Shown here: positions 45,900 to 57,758 of the stretch, in pieces | Layout: every line of letters begins with the position of its first letter | Position numbering within the stretch: position 1 is the first letter of the stretch | NCBI GenBank assembly: GCA_014529385.2 | Contig: CM043946.1 | Span: 22,064,577-22,128,576, forward strand | Length of the DNA stretch: 64,000 bases | Direction: 5' to 3' | From: Adiantum capillus-veneris | Taxonomy: Eukaryota > Streptophyta > Polypodiopsida > Polypodiales > Pteridaceae | The notes under the pieces: model-generated | The model's database searches: none | What the model saw: only the letters and a program-made list of their open reading frames with translations | Told to the model about the DNA's origin: nothing | Translations under genes and position numbers: made by a program

Positions 45900-46530
45900 T
45901 AACTCCACACCTATGTCTACATGACAATGCATGTAGATATAGTATAAACCCTAATCTAGTACATCCGGATTACTTAAATGGACCAATCTAATACAAACCG
46001 CTATTTTTGAAGATCATTTGCATTTCTAGAATTCATTTTCATTTCTAAATTCTATTTGCGTTATTGAAGTCCGTTTGCATTATTTTACTTTGTTTGTCGA
46101 AGTCTGGTTGCGTTTTTTAAGTCCGTATGTGTTTTTTCTACCATTGGCCACTAGCTCTAAGTACCTCACATTCCCTAGCCATGCCTGATCCCCCCACACC
46201 TCGATCTAGAGGTGCACGAAGATCAAGACCACCGGGTAATAATCTCTTCTTTATTGGTCAATGTCGATATTCGAGGGTTTGATATAAGTACACACCCACG
46301 TCTACATGACAATGCATATAGATCCAATACAAATCCTAATCTAGTACATGCAGATTACCTAATATGGACCGATCTAATACAGACCACCATTTTTGAAGAT
46401 CATTTTCATTTTTGGAATTTGTTTACGTTTTTGAAGTTTATTTGCTTTATTGAAGTCCGTTTGCAATATTTTACTTTGTTTGTCGAAGTTCGTTTCCGTT
46501 TTTGAAGTGGAGAAGACGCTTTTGAAGTCC
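45900..46530 (+). repeat. Two tandem copies of a 385-bp module
   Basis: GTCTACATGACAATGCAT starts at 45915 and at 46300. AATCTAGTACAT, TTTTGAAGATCATTT, GAAGTCCGTTTGCA and TTTTACTTTGTTTGTCGAAG recur with the same spacing. The units include a segment, with CACACCCACGTCTACATGA, that the 255-bp units of CACTA-D lack. Confidence 0.85.
46181..46282 (+). CDS. Small conserved frame of CACTA-F (33 aa)
   Basis: ATG to TGA, 34 codons, opening MPDPPTPRSRGARRS and including FFIGQCRY. The reading frame is kept although the surrounding element is decayed. Translation is unproven. Confidence 0.35.
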   Translation: MPDPPTPRSRGARRSRPPGNNLFFIGQCRYSRV

Positions 46531-46559
46531 GCTTGTTTTTTTCTACTTTAATTGTCCAA

Positions 46560-47060
46560 ACATCTAGCAGCTAAACTTTAAGCATTTTTTTATGGCCAAA
46601 CACATAAGCAACTAGTTCTAGCTAAGACCTAAACCATAAGTGGACTGAAATAGCCCAACTACTTACCCTAAGCGGCTTGAATATTGACTAGCCTTTAGGG
46701 GCTATTCCTAAGCGGCTAAGTGGCTAAATAACAAAGCAGGTAGGCCTAAGTGGCTAAGTGATTGAATACCTAAGCATTTGGTCCTAAACGGCAATCCCTT
46801 AGCGGTTTAAATAATATTAGCCCTAAACAACTAACTGACTAAATAACGAAGAGGGTAGGCCTAAGTAGTATGGCTAAACGGCTCAATACCTAAGCGGATA
46901 GCCCTAATGGAAAGTCCTAAGCGGTTTGAATACCAATTATCCCTAAGTGGCTAAGCGACTAAGTGAGTGAATACCTAAGTGTTTAGCCTACAACGATCTA
47001 AATATGGACTACTCCTAAGTGGCCAAGCGACTGAATACTTAAGCGGCTAGCCCAAAGTAG
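46560..47060. repeat. AAGCGGCTAAGTGACTAA motif block
   Basis: About twenty loose copies of CCTAAGCGGCTAAGTGGCTAAATA-type words. A shorter block is at 8240-8560 in CACTA-D. Confidence 0.75.
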
Positions 47061-47617
47061 CCAATAATTATGTCCGATTGATATAATAGCATCGATTTTT
47101 CATTAGCAGTTAAAATAACAAATCCGATCGTCGATTTGCAAAACACATGAAGTTAATCAAAGATAATTAGAACGTGACACTAAAACTTAAACGAAAACAT
47201 TTTAACTTATCTTTATAACACCTATGACAAGTCACAAATTAAAAAAATAGCATAATTTATTAATTTTCTAATGAATTTGTATAAAATCAATAGAACTAAT
47301 TATAAAATGGGCTATTTATTAAAATAACTATTTTTTTATGATCAAATTTCACTATCTTTCTTTGTTAATGATGATTTTTTATTAATAAAATCTATAAAAT
47401 AACAAAAGTTATATGCTCTTTTCATTTTTTCTGTGTTTGAAAATGTGTGTGTGTGCCATAGATAGTGTGTTTAGATTGTTGACAAATAATATGCATTTCT
47501 ATTTATTTGCGTGCATGTTTATATGCATGTGTGTGTGTATGCAAGAGAAGAGAATGATAGAGCACTCACATGCAGCCTATTTGAGCAAGAAGCACTTGAA
47601 GTAATGTCATCAAACTT

Positions 47618-47727
<110 letters not shown>

Positions 47728-48163
47728 TGTTACTCAGACACACACAAAATTGAAGAAACCTACTATGAATCTTGAAAAGAACCTCACCTTGTTGATAGGG
47801 GGGAGTGTGTGACTAGAGATCATGAGTCCAGAAATCCCTACAACACTAGATCTACATCGTGAGGAGGAGGAGAGCAAGGGAGGAGATGAAAAATGAAACA
47901 AAAATGCACAAGAAGAACCCACGGGTTCTATTTTTCTAGGTTTTTTCGCTACAAGTATCGGTAGAAGCGTCAAAATACGCGTCCAAATAGCCATCAAAAT
48001 ACGCATCCAAACTGTTATTGAATAAACAGCCAAACAGCCATCGAAAATTAGATTTTTGATTTTTTTTAAATTGGTTCTCCCTCCGGAATTACCTACACAT
48101 ATACTAACGTCCGCCACTGACATCGGTAATTTGATGTCGATATTTAGGTGATCTCTTCTAATG

Positions 48164-50232
48164 AGGCTTTGCACATGCCGTCTTGCCAAGCTCAATTTCC
48201 TTCTTGCTTGTCATGGTTTTCATTCAAAAATTCCCAAAATAGAAGCTTGAACTCAAGCTTTGATACCACTTTGACAACATGTGTCATAAAAATCTAATAT
48301 CTACCCAACCCAAATGATTTTCTTATATTAAACTGATCATTTAATGTGGGAGAATAGACGGGAACAAGGGTTAAGAGTATAGACATGTGCTTACAGATCT
48401 ATCTCAACACGGGGCCAATGGTAAAGGGGTCCAAATGAGAGATGGTCCGTCATAGAGCAAGGCTAGCCAATGGAGCTTAAAATACCTTAGGGTTAGCTTC
48501 ATTAAAAACCTCCAAAGGTTAGTGCTAAAAGTCCTTTGGCCTTAGGTAAGATAGGACTGAGCTTGAGGTGGGAACCCGACCCAATCTTGAGGTGCTTATC
48601 GTGCTTGATGACTCAGGTGCTTGAGGTGATTGAGGTGCTTGTCAATCTTGCTGACTAAGATGCTTCAGGTGCTTGTCGTGCTTGCCAACTAGGGAGCTTG
48701 AGGTGCTTGTGGGAACACCACCCAAGATTGAGGTGTTTTTTCATGCTTGTTGACTAAGGTGCTTGAGGGTAAGGTGTTCAAAAATCAAAGTCCCATCCCT
48801 ACAAGAGAGGGCAAGCCCTAAAGCTAGGGGGATGAGAGAGAACACACACACCCTCACACAAGGCAAGCTTGGTACAAAGAAATCAAATAGGACACTTGTC
48901 AAGCTCCTCCTTATGTTTCCCTCATGGTATGTCTCCCAAGGGGTCTAATGATAAATTAGTTAATTAATTAATTGTTTTTTCATTTATCAAGTGCTCGCTC
49001 TCAAGCGGGAAAGGGGGACACTTGTCCCAAGAATACTTGTTATGCATATGCATGTCATTGGCCACGCTTGCAGGGGTCCAATGAACTTCAAGCATAGCTA
49101 CAAGGGGGGGTCAATCAAACCAAAAAGGGGGGCTGCTTGGGGGGTATACTCTCCCACACTCACTCGCACACACTATCATTGTGTGAAGTGAAAAGTGAAA
49201 GAGCTCCATCTCCTTCTCCAAGTTAGTAGAGAAGTTAAGAGCCTACACCAACACTCTTGGCTATGGAATGAAAATCCAACCAAGAGCCATGCTTCAATAC
49301 TTAAGCTTGCCATCTTCTCCATCTTCATTACTATGCTATTGTGTATGCTAGAAAGAAGAGTGATGATAAGTGACGAACTACTTCTTTCTCCTATGGAATG
49401 TTTGTTCTTCCTCTTACCTACCCTCATTCGCCGCTAGCTCTCTCCACATTTCAAGGTTCTTGAGGCCTTGAGACTGAGGCTTGGGATAGTTAATTCTTTT
49501 TTCAAAGTTTATGTTATGCTCGTGATGCATGATGTTTTCCATCTTCATTGTATCATCTAGGTCACAAAGAACACAGAGATTGTATTGTACCAAGTTTCTC
49601 TTGATGGGAGAATCTATTATACAAATGCCTATCAGAGGGGGGACCGGATCCACATAAATCCGGCCCTCAACTGTTGTCATGTTCTCTAAATTCTCTCTGT
49701 TGCAAAATTTTTCTTCATGCCCAGTTAATTAAGTACTATGTTTATGTTGCTACCATTGATTAAGTTCACCCTCTATGCTCTCAAAGTAATCTTACAAAAA
49801 TTCTTTTCTAAGTTTCATAATTCTTCTACTCTCAAAGTTTATAGGCCATTTCCATTACATTTGTATTGGATCATTTGGTTTCCATTTTCTTGCTTGAGAA
49901 GAGAGGTACTTAAGTAGCCTATTAATGGTTGAATTTTTTAATTATATTAGGGTAAGTGGGATTGGGATCTATTATCAGTTTTGTTGAGCCCATTATGTGG
50001 GATATGGTGCACACCTCGGGAGATTTGGTCTTAATAATGGGGTCTTTCTAGACTTTCCTATGGCTTTACCATTATTGGGCCATAAGAAGTCCAAAAGGAG
50101 CTAGCCCTCTCGACAACTATGCAATATTAGACCCACTCCACTATTCTTTATAATTAACCAATTCGAGCTATGGGTATAGATACTTAAGTGATGATTTTCA
50201 AAGGCTAAGAGGAGTAGCAATTAGGTTTTCGA
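48164..50232. other. No recognised gene; probable gypsy LTR or leader region
   Basis: The minus strand has TGGTATCAAAGC near 48258-48270, a primer-site-like sequence followed by TTGAGTTCAAG. 48565-48770 is a minisatellite. 49420-50230 leads into the gypsy gag at 50274 and may be its leader. I cannot define LTR borders. Confidence 0.35.
48565..48770. repeat. GTGCTTGAGGTGCTTGTCGTGCTTG minisatellite
   Basis: Loose tandem units of TTGAGGTGCTTGTCGTGCTTG with CTGACTAAGGTGCTTGAGG between them. Confidence 0.8.
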
Positions 50233-50273
50233 TTGCCAAAAAATACACTAAGCAATCACACAAACTCTGTTAA

Positions 50274-50403
50274 CATGGCTGACAATAGTCAAGAGAATAG
50301 AATGAACATTGATAACTTTGATTTTGCATATGAAAGTGCTAACGATGATGCCCCCATGTTTGTCAATTATCTTGTTACTAGGTTGCATCAAGCTATGGGA
50401 AAC
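50274..50403 (+). pseudogene. Gypsy Gag N-terminus, cut by CACTA-E1
   Basis: Opens MADNSQENRMNIDNFDF and runs to RLHQAMGN, then meets the CACTA terminus. The codon AAC at 50401-50403 is the target triplet repeated at 57759-57761, and the frame continues beyond the element as PALQAKVSQQL. Confidence 0.75.
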
Positions 50404-50545
50404 CACTACAAGAGGCTCTTCATATTAGCGACGCTCACACAGCGACGGTCAAAAAAAAAAAATCCCGGTGTCGCTATAAGCGTCGCTATGAGCGTCGCAA
50501 ATTTCTTTGTAAATTTGCGACGCTCATAGTGACGCCGGCTGGGGT
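50404..50545 (+). repeat. Head terminal and subterminal repeats with hairpin, CACTA-E1
   Basis: After CACTACAAGAGG come GCGACGCTCACACAGCGACG and GCGTCGCTATGAGCGTCGC. Arms at about 50481-50504 and 50512-50536 pair around CTTTGTA-like loop bases with one mismatch. This is the counterpart of the perfect hairpin of E2. Confidence 0.85.
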
Positions 50546-50629
50546 AAAAAAAAAACCGAGCGCGCCCAAAAACTCAGATCTGAGATCTGAGTTTTTCGGC
50601 GCCCTCAAGCAAGGAGCAGGTAACGCTCT

Positions 50630-50665
50630 CCCTCTCTCTCTCTCTCTCTCTCTCTTTTTCTTCTC

Positions 50666-50696
<31 letters not shown>

Positions 50697-50817
50697 AGAG
50701 GAAGGAGAGCCAGGTATGCTCCTTCCCTCTCCTCATTCTCATGTTCCCTTCCCCTCTTTCTCTCTCCCTCTCTCTCTCTCTCAAACACACACATACACAC
50801 ACACACATAGTGTTTTT

Positions 50818-50864
<47 letters not shown>

Positions 50865-51100
50865 AACAAAAACAAAAACGCACACACACATACATAAACA
50901 AAGAATGCACACACACATTGAGAGAGAAAAAGAGAGAGAGAGCATGCATAAACAAAAAACACACGCATTGAGAGAGGAAAAGAGAGAGAGAACATGCATA
51001 AACAAAAAACGCACACATTGAGAGAGGAAAAGAGAGAGAAAACATGCATACGATCCAAAAAAACGCACACACATTGAGAGAGAAAGAGAGAGAAACTAAT
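50630..51100. repeat. Microsatellite-rich head region of CACTA-E1
   Basis: (CT)n, (CA)n, (GA)n and three to four units with CATTGAGAGAGGAAAAGAGAG and CATGCATAAACAAAAAAC. The six-frame translations here are low-complexity artefacts. Confidence 0.9.
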
Positions 51101-51448
51101 TTAACGTCGTAGGAAACTAATTAAAATTAAAAGACCTAAAGATCTAGCCGACGAGGAGTTGAACTCAAGACCTATTATTCAAGAGGGAAATGGCATAATC
51201 AATCTATCATACTTGGCATGGGTGATAGAAAGGTTATACCATTTATCTCTTTTTATTGGCACACACATCCACACACGCGCACACACACAAGAAGAAGAGA
51301 GTTATAACATCGTAGGAAACTATTTTAAAAGACGTTAAATATTAGGTTATATGTAGACTTACATTAAATTAGATTTAGGTTTATTTTAAACTAGATTTAC
51401 GTTTATTTAAGCTAGATTTAGATTTACGTTATATTAGATTAGATTTAG

Positions 51449-51657
51449 GTCTCCATAGACTGCGATGCCTGCATGAAGTGGGTGAAGAAAGCCCTCAATG
51501 GAATATAGGATATTGCTGCCTTTACTCATGGTGGGCTCCGTCGATCCAAAAGTACTGGTGAAATGTCTTCAGAAGATAGGGAAGAAGGTGGATCTTCAGG
51601 GCGGCAAGAGTCACTACATCCCCGACACAATGACCATCTAGACAACCTCTAGTCATT
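51449..51657 (+). pseudogene. Captured HMA-domain fragment in CACTA-E1
   Basis: VSIDCDACMKWVKKALNGI, a stop and DIAAFT are followed, in another frame, by VDPKVLVKCLQKIGKKVDL and GGKSHYIPDTMTI. It is the counterpart of the E2 fragment at 37791-37487 but shorter: it ends at AGTCATT (51657), where E2 continues for about 130 bases. It lies on the same strand as tnp2 in E1, and the E2 copy has the same relative orientation, so it was captured before the copies separated. Confidence 0.65.
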
Positions 51658-51878
51658 AGACTTACGTTAAATTAGATTTAGCTTTATTTTTAGTTAGATT
51701 TACGTTTATTTAGATTTACGCTTATTTACGTTAGATCGAGTCCACGCAAGAATTACTTACGGTTTAGGGTTTAGAGTTAGACGAACAGTGAAAAGATCTA
51801 CTGTGAAAAGATGTTAAGATGAAGTGAAGTGCTACAGCTAGAGAAGAGGCAAAGGGGCTTTGTCCACTACATGCAGTA

Positions 51879-52007
51879 TCATGTAGACGTGGGTGTGTAG
51901 ATTTCTTGTACCCACAAATATAGGTATTGACCAATAAAGACGAGATTATAACCCGGTGGTTCTGATCTCCGTGCACCTCTAGACCGAGGTGTGCGGGGAT
52001 TGGACAT
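51879..52007 (-). CDS. Small conserved frame of CACTA-E1 (42 aa), divergent from tnp2
   Basis: 43 codons with stop, opening MSNPRTPRSRGARRS and ending EIYTPTST. It differs from the E2 copy by Pro for Arg at residue 4. The (GA)n tract at 52026-52096 lies between its ATG and the tnp2 ATG at 52162. Translation is unproven. Confidence 0.4.
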   Translation of the reverse strand: MSNPRTPRSRGARRSEPPGYNLVFIGQYLYLWVQEIYTPTST

Positions 52008-52025
52008 GACTAGAGAATGTGAGAT

Positions 52026-52096
<71 letters not shown>
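52026..52096. repeat. (GA)n tract between divergent starts in CACTA-E1
   Basis: A 71-base dinucleotide run, the counterpart of 36691-36761 in E2. Confidence 0.95.
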
Positions 52097-52099
<3 letters not shown>

Positions 52100-52161
52100 G
52101 ACGAAGAATGCCAATAGAATATTAAATTTGTTGTCCAGGTTATAAGTTTTTTATCCTCATT

Positions 52162-55100
52162 ATGAGTAGCGACGAGGATGTGGGAACGTCCAACCGAAAC
52201 ACCTATCTCTCAACGAGGGTCTTATGTCCTTGTAATCAATGCAAGCATGCTGTGTGACGGACAAGACGTGTTTCTTTGCAGCACGTTCGCGAATTTGGCG
52301 AGTTCGATCCATCTATTATAGATCGAGTTGTTGCCAATTATAACTCGTCGGACTCTGACGCTGGCCAACAAGCAGCAATCTTGCAACCCAATAGACGTGT
52401 TCGCAGGCGCTTTGGTCAAGCAGCATATGTGAGGCCACAAGATGTAGCCTCTGACAGCTCGGGGGATGATCATGCAGACCACATTCCCAACGAGGCAATG
52501 TTTGAGCCCGAGATTGATGAAATGATCGAGACGATCATGGATTCAGAAAGGCTTATCTATGATGATATGAAAAGTGAAGCCGATACGCCATTGTATAATG
52601 GAGCACGTATGTCTAGATTGAAAGCACTCCTGGTTCTTCTCAACATGCAGGCAAAGTTTGGATGGAGTGACACTAGCGTCACAGCGCTTTTCAGGTGATC
52701 TATTACAATTAGTTTACTTTAATAGAACTCTAAATTTATAATGATCTGATAGATTTTTACACGACTGTATCGTATTTTTATGTTGTGTAGATTGCTTAAA
52801 GAGCACATACTACCAGCTGACAATGTGATGCCAGATTCCCGAGATGAAGCAAGAAAGATTTTGCGAAACTTGGGGATGGATTACAATTCTATCCACGCTT
52901 GTCCTAATGGCTGCATTCTTTTTAGAGGGGAATACATAGACATGGAGAAGTGTCCGAAATGTGATTCCGAAAGATATCGAGTAGATCTCCACGGGACAAA
53001 AATTCCACAAAAGGTTTTGCGACATTTCCCTCTACTTCCTCGCATTAAGCATTTCTTCGAATGTAAGTCCATGGCCGCCCTAGCATCATGGCATGAGGAG
53101 AATAAATCTTCGGATGGTGTGCTACGAATTCCTGCAGATTGCGTAGCGTGGAAACATATAGATGGAACATGGTCGGATTTTGCCAGGGAAGCTCGAAATT
53201 TGCGCTTAGGCCTGGCTATGGATGGCGTAAATCCATTTGGTCAAAGATCAACATCTTACAGTGTATGGCCCGTTGTCATCGTCAACTACAACATTCCCCC
53301 GTGGTTGACTACGAAGAAGGGGCACCTATGGCTAAGCTTGATTGTGCCAGGGCGATATAAAGTGGGGAATATGGATGTGTATCTTCGTCCACTATTGGAA
53401 GAGCTACAACAATTGTGGATTGGCATAGAGGTGGTGGATATGAGCCGACACACAGGACGACGGAATGCTTTGATCAGAGGCATTCTAATGTGGACCATGC
53501 ATGACTATCCCGGGCTAACAGAATGCTCAGGTGATCTATTGACACTCCTCACTCAGACACTGTAAATCTTGTTTTTTCCCATAGTTGATCTATTATCATG
53601 TGTATACATGCACGGCTTCAAACAAGCGGATACAGAGCATGTGTCACATGTGGACCTAGACTGAATGCACGTAGGGCACCCTCACTGAAGAAGCAAATCT
53701 ACGAAGGTCATCAAGCGTATCTTCTAGAGAATCATGTGGAATGTGGGTAATCTACTATGGGACCATTTGACCGGCAAGAAAGATACTTTGGGAGCCAGAG
53801 TTGACCTTAGAAATGTGGATCGTATGGAGCAATATTGGCCGCAAACAGCGTCTGATGGATCGACAAAACTCCCTAAAGCACCATGGATTTTCATAGGAGC
53901 CCAAGAACGCAAAGTAAAAGAGACCATTCGATCTTTGCGGACCCCCACTGGCATAATGCACTCGCTCCGAACGTGTTTTACTAAAGAAGGAAAGCTTACC
54001 GGTTTGAAGTCACACGATTGGCATAAAATGTGTCAGGTACGTTCATAGTGGACTTTAATATCATTGCATAAAATGTGGACTTTAATATCATTGCTGCACA
54101 TACTTTACAATTTATTTTACCGGTTGCCATTGAGGGATGTTTGTCTCTTGACATCCGTAACACAATCTACAAACTTGCAAAGCTGGTGCAATGGATCTCA
54201 CAAAAGGAGATCAACGTAGACTCCATACCATTCACCAAACTAAATGCTGCGGAGCTTGTGTGCATGTTTGAGAAACATTTTCCTACTACAATGCTAACCA
54301 TTCAGGTGCATCTTCTTGTTCGCATAGTTGATGAGGTGGAAATAGCTGGCACAATTCATTCCAGTTGGATGTTCTTCTTAGAGCGTTTCATGAAAACGCT
54401 TAAGGGATATGTGCGTCAAAAGGCACGTCCGGAGGGTAGCATGGCATAAGGTTGGTTGGTATCAGAGTCCCTAGTGTACATTGGAGAGTGGCTAGACGGA
54501 TTTGATAAAGCCCGGGACACGCTATGGCGAACCATAGATGATGAGCGCATATCTGGGATTGTCATGTGCAATCTCGGTGTTGAGAAGAAGATGACGGAAG
54601 ATCTAGAGGCTAAAATCAACCGATTTTTCATGCTTCACAATCCAGTGATGCAAAACCAATTGAAAAGCGCACAACAATGCGGTGACGAAGTGACTGAAGA
54701 AGAGTGGGAGTACTCTCGGGGTTGCGCGACCAAGGTAAGTTTGCAATGTACGACTAGCAAGTGACTTTATTTATAAACGTTTGAACGGCCACTCATAATC
54801 TTTGTTCGTTGTAGTATAAGTCATACACAGCAGCATGGTGTAAAGGTCGACATTTTAGGGTGGAACGAATCGACAAAAAGCGTTTTACTCAAGATTGTGG
54901 AATCATGGCAAAATTTGAACAGTCTAGTCGACGACGTTCCTCTGATGCAGATCCTGTGGTGGCGGAAATCACTTACTTCGGCACGCTGCAAGAGATTTTG
55001 AGGATCGATTACAGAGGATTTTTTGTCAACTTGTTCGATGTGCAATGGTTCAAGATAATCATGGAGGGTCGCAACGCTACTGTGCGTAGAGGAGAGTCTG

Positions 55101-55567
55101 GTTTTCTTGAGGTGGATTCTACTAAGAAATGGACTGACCTAAGAGACACTTTCGTACTACCCGAGCATTGTGAACAAGTAAGTATGTAAATAGTTAACAT
55201 CCCCCTTTTACAAGTTATGTGCTTGAAAGCTCTCATGTAAGTTATGTGGCTCTGGCAGGTAATATTTCATCCTACAAAGTCTACATCAAACTGGTGGTAC
55301 GTCATAGAGGTAGCCCCTCGTAGTGCAAGGACGTATGAAGGCTACCATGTGCCAATCACAACGGCATCAATGGAGGAGATCAGAGAAGATGCTCAATCAG
55401 AAGCCGCTGCGGTGGTGCCAGACGAGCATCAAGATGCTACTACTCTATATGGGGTGCATGCAGAGGAGCTACAAAATGAAACAGAGGATATGTGTTTAAA
55501 CGGAGAGCTCTATATAGATATAGGAAGTTATGCTGAGTTATGCGAGGATGAGAGAGAGATCTCTTAA
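52162..55567 (+). pseudogene. CACTA-E1 transposase (tnp2: Transposase_21, DUF4218, DUF4216), broken
   Basis: Exon 1 is 52162-52694 with TGA at 52255-52257 (CGA in E2). Exon 2 is 52791-53530: MDYNSIHACPNGCILFR, KCPKCDSERYR, VLRHFPLLPRIKHFFECKS, LGLAMDGVNPFG, VVIVNYNIPPWLTTKKGHL. The next acceptor is CAC instead of CAG (53613). About 0.18 kb is missing near 53730, with LLDPMHIFKN deleted. DUF4218 (54075-54450) has TAA at 54447. A further deletion follows VMQ at about 54654. DUF4216 is present: EITYFGTLQEILRIDYRGF, FVLPEHCEQ and WWYVIEVAP (54955-55320), in exons lost from E2. It ends DEREIS at 55567. Confidence 0.9.
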
Positions 55568-55839
55568 AGCCACAAATATTGTATTTGAACAATTTTGCTC
55601 CGTGTTGTAAAAGCTCTGGCTCTCTAAGTACCTTCCATGGTGTATAACGCTCTTTTCTACTCGCGCTCACATCTTTTGATTGAAAATTCTGAGTTTTTGA
55701 CTTGCCTCTTCTATCACTCGAGTCATTGCGTCATTGTATTTATATGCGTCATTACGTCATTGTATTTAATGGTCTTTGCGTCATTGTCTACTCTATTCAT
55801 TCAATATTAAGTTTAAATATTCGTGTGTTTAATGCAGGT

Positions 55840-57158
55840 ATGGATGATGAGGAGTTTCTTTCTTCTTTGTCACCGCAGCAGAGACAGTGGTACGTGGAGC
55901 GTCATCCCTCTGGCGCATCATCGCGCGTTCCTACTCCATCCGCATCTCCCTCTCTTTCGGAGCATTCGGCGCGCTCCGAAGCTTCGGCATCGACGAGACG
56001 AGCTTCACACTCGTCTAGACACCGGCGCTCTAGTGGTGGCGGTGGCGGTTGTTGTGGGGATTCCGCCACCGATGCCTCCACACCGCCTCGTGTTCGACGA
56101 GGCTCTTTACCCTCCCCTTCTTTGCCCGCCCCCACACCAGCCACAGCATCGCCATCTACGCCAGGTTTTGCACGGCTAAATGTTCCTAGAAGCTACACAC
56201 CTCTACCTACTCCGCCAGGAGCCACCCCTCTCGACACTCCTCGCTTCGGGGCCCAGACACCGGTGGAGACACCTGACGTCCGTACCCCCATTGACACGCC
56301 GCTAGAGACCCCTGCCGGGACACCCAGGTTCACGCGTCACCGGCCAGAGGGCTTGCCTTACTCCGTCGACATCAGCGGCGGCATCATCATGGATGATGAC
56401 GGCAAGAAGGTGATCTCGCGCATGCGTGGTCTTTGCTCGCAGCTGTTTAGACACTACATACTAAACAAATGGAGTGAAGTACCAAATGATTTAAAAAACA
56501 GAGTCATCAGCATACTTCATGATGAGTTTCCCGTTCCAACACGGGATCAGCGCTTCAATGAAGACCTGATGAAGATTCGAATGCGCGAATACTGCAAACA
56601 CAAGCGTTCCGAAGTGCAAAAAGCAATCAAGAATGGGTGGAACAGGCCAGATTGGCTGGCCAAAGAAGATTGGAAGAATGCGAAGAAAGCAGCGCGCGAG
56701 AATCCCGACAAGTGGAAGCAACAAAAGGATGCAGCCAGAGCGCGAGTAGAGGCAGGGAGCTCGCACCACTTGGGGAGCGGTGGATGGGCATCATTTGAGG
56801 CCGATTTTGTAAGTGTTTTCACATTGCTCTTTATGCATGTTCGATAGTTTAGGGTTTATGAGTTTTTTAGTTCTAACATAATGAAATCTTTGTATGTTTT
56901 GACAGTGGTCGATGACAGGACGTGATCCCACACCGTACGAGCGCGAGTACGCAGGCAGGAAGGGCTTAAACGCCCTTCCCTCATGGACATTCTCAGTTCT
57001 CGCGACGGCATGGTTAGTATTAGGGTTTACTCTTTTTTATTTTTTGTATTGTTTTATAAATGTCGTTATATGTTTATACTTACTGAAAGCTGTCTTATTG
57101 TCTTTTTTTGCAGAATCCGACAGATACGCCGTTTGGACGCGATGAGACGTCTGACTAG
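55840..57158 (+). pseudogene. Transposase_24 (TnpA-like) gene of CACTA-E1, frameshifted near the end
   Basis: Exons 55840-56808, 56906-57012 and 57114-57158. Exon 1 (323 codons) is open: MDDEEFLSSLSPQQRQ, a Ser- and Thr-Pro-rich half, then MRGLCSQLFRHYILNKWSEVP, REYCKHKRSEVQKAIKNGW and DKWKQQKDAARARVEAG. Exon 2 is 107 bases instead of 102 because TCCCTCATGG replaces GAAGG after AACGCCCT. This shifts the last 30 or so codons. The DNA-binding part is intact, so a protein with an altered tail could still be made. Confidence 0.85.
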
Positions 57159-57479
57159 ACGACGTCAGTTTAGCCGTAGCTAGATAGCATTAGTTTAGGG
57201 TTTCTCATAGCTTATGTATCATGAGACGGATTTTATACGTCTTTTTGAACCATGTATATTATTACATTTGTCACCGCAGTTCCTTTTGCCAATCAATTCT
57301 TTATGCCTATGATGTTGTACAATTGTCATTATTACATTTGCCAATCAATTCATTTTGCCTATGATGTGTACAATTGTCAATTTTGCAAACAATGCGTCTT
57401 GTGGGTGACTATTTTGGGTCTATTATCTACCTTTGCACTTTTTTTAAAAAGTGAATCAAGTACAATATGGTTGATGGGT

Positions 57480-57758
57480 GGCAGGGCATTCAATGCCCTG
57501 CCACCAAAAAAAAATTCTCTCAGTCGTCGCTATAAGCGTCGCTATTTATGGCTCTGTAACGTCTCTATGATCGTCGCTATAGTCTTCTGTGTAAACGTTG
57601 CTATGAGCGTCGCTATATAGCGACCTATATAGCGACGCCTATAGCGACGCTCTCGTAGCGACGCTGGTAGCGACGGTTTTAGCGACGCCCGGGGTTATAA
57701 AAACCCAGTGTATTTCCGTCGCTAACAGCGTCACAAGAGCACACAACCTCTTGTAGTG
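57480..57758 (+). repeat. Tail subterminal and terminal repeats of CACTA-E1
   Basis: Repeated GTCGCTATAAGCGTCGCTAT, TATAGCGACGCC and GTAGCGACGCTGG words end in CCTCTTGTAGTG. It is the counterpart of 31475-31745. Confidence 0.9.

Larger units (their letters stand above)
50404..57758 (+). mobile_element. CACTA-E1: full-length CACTA element, 7.36 kb
   Basis: CACTACAAGAGG at 50404 pairs with CCTCTTGTAGTG ending at 57758. AAC flanks both sides (50401-50403, 57759-57761). The order is head with hairpin, microsatellites, HMA fragment, small divergent frame (minus), tnp2 (plus), Transposase_24 gene (plus), tail. It is a close relative of E2 in the opposite orientation. Both main genes are defective, at other positions than in E2. 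Confidence 0.95.

Noticed and set aside
50486-51074. Several long overlapping frames of Ser-Leu, Cys-Val or Arg-Glu runs
   Set aside because: They are translations of CT, GT and GA microsatellites in the CACTA-E1 head; the same happens at 38199-38715, 29681-30124 and 47511-47753.
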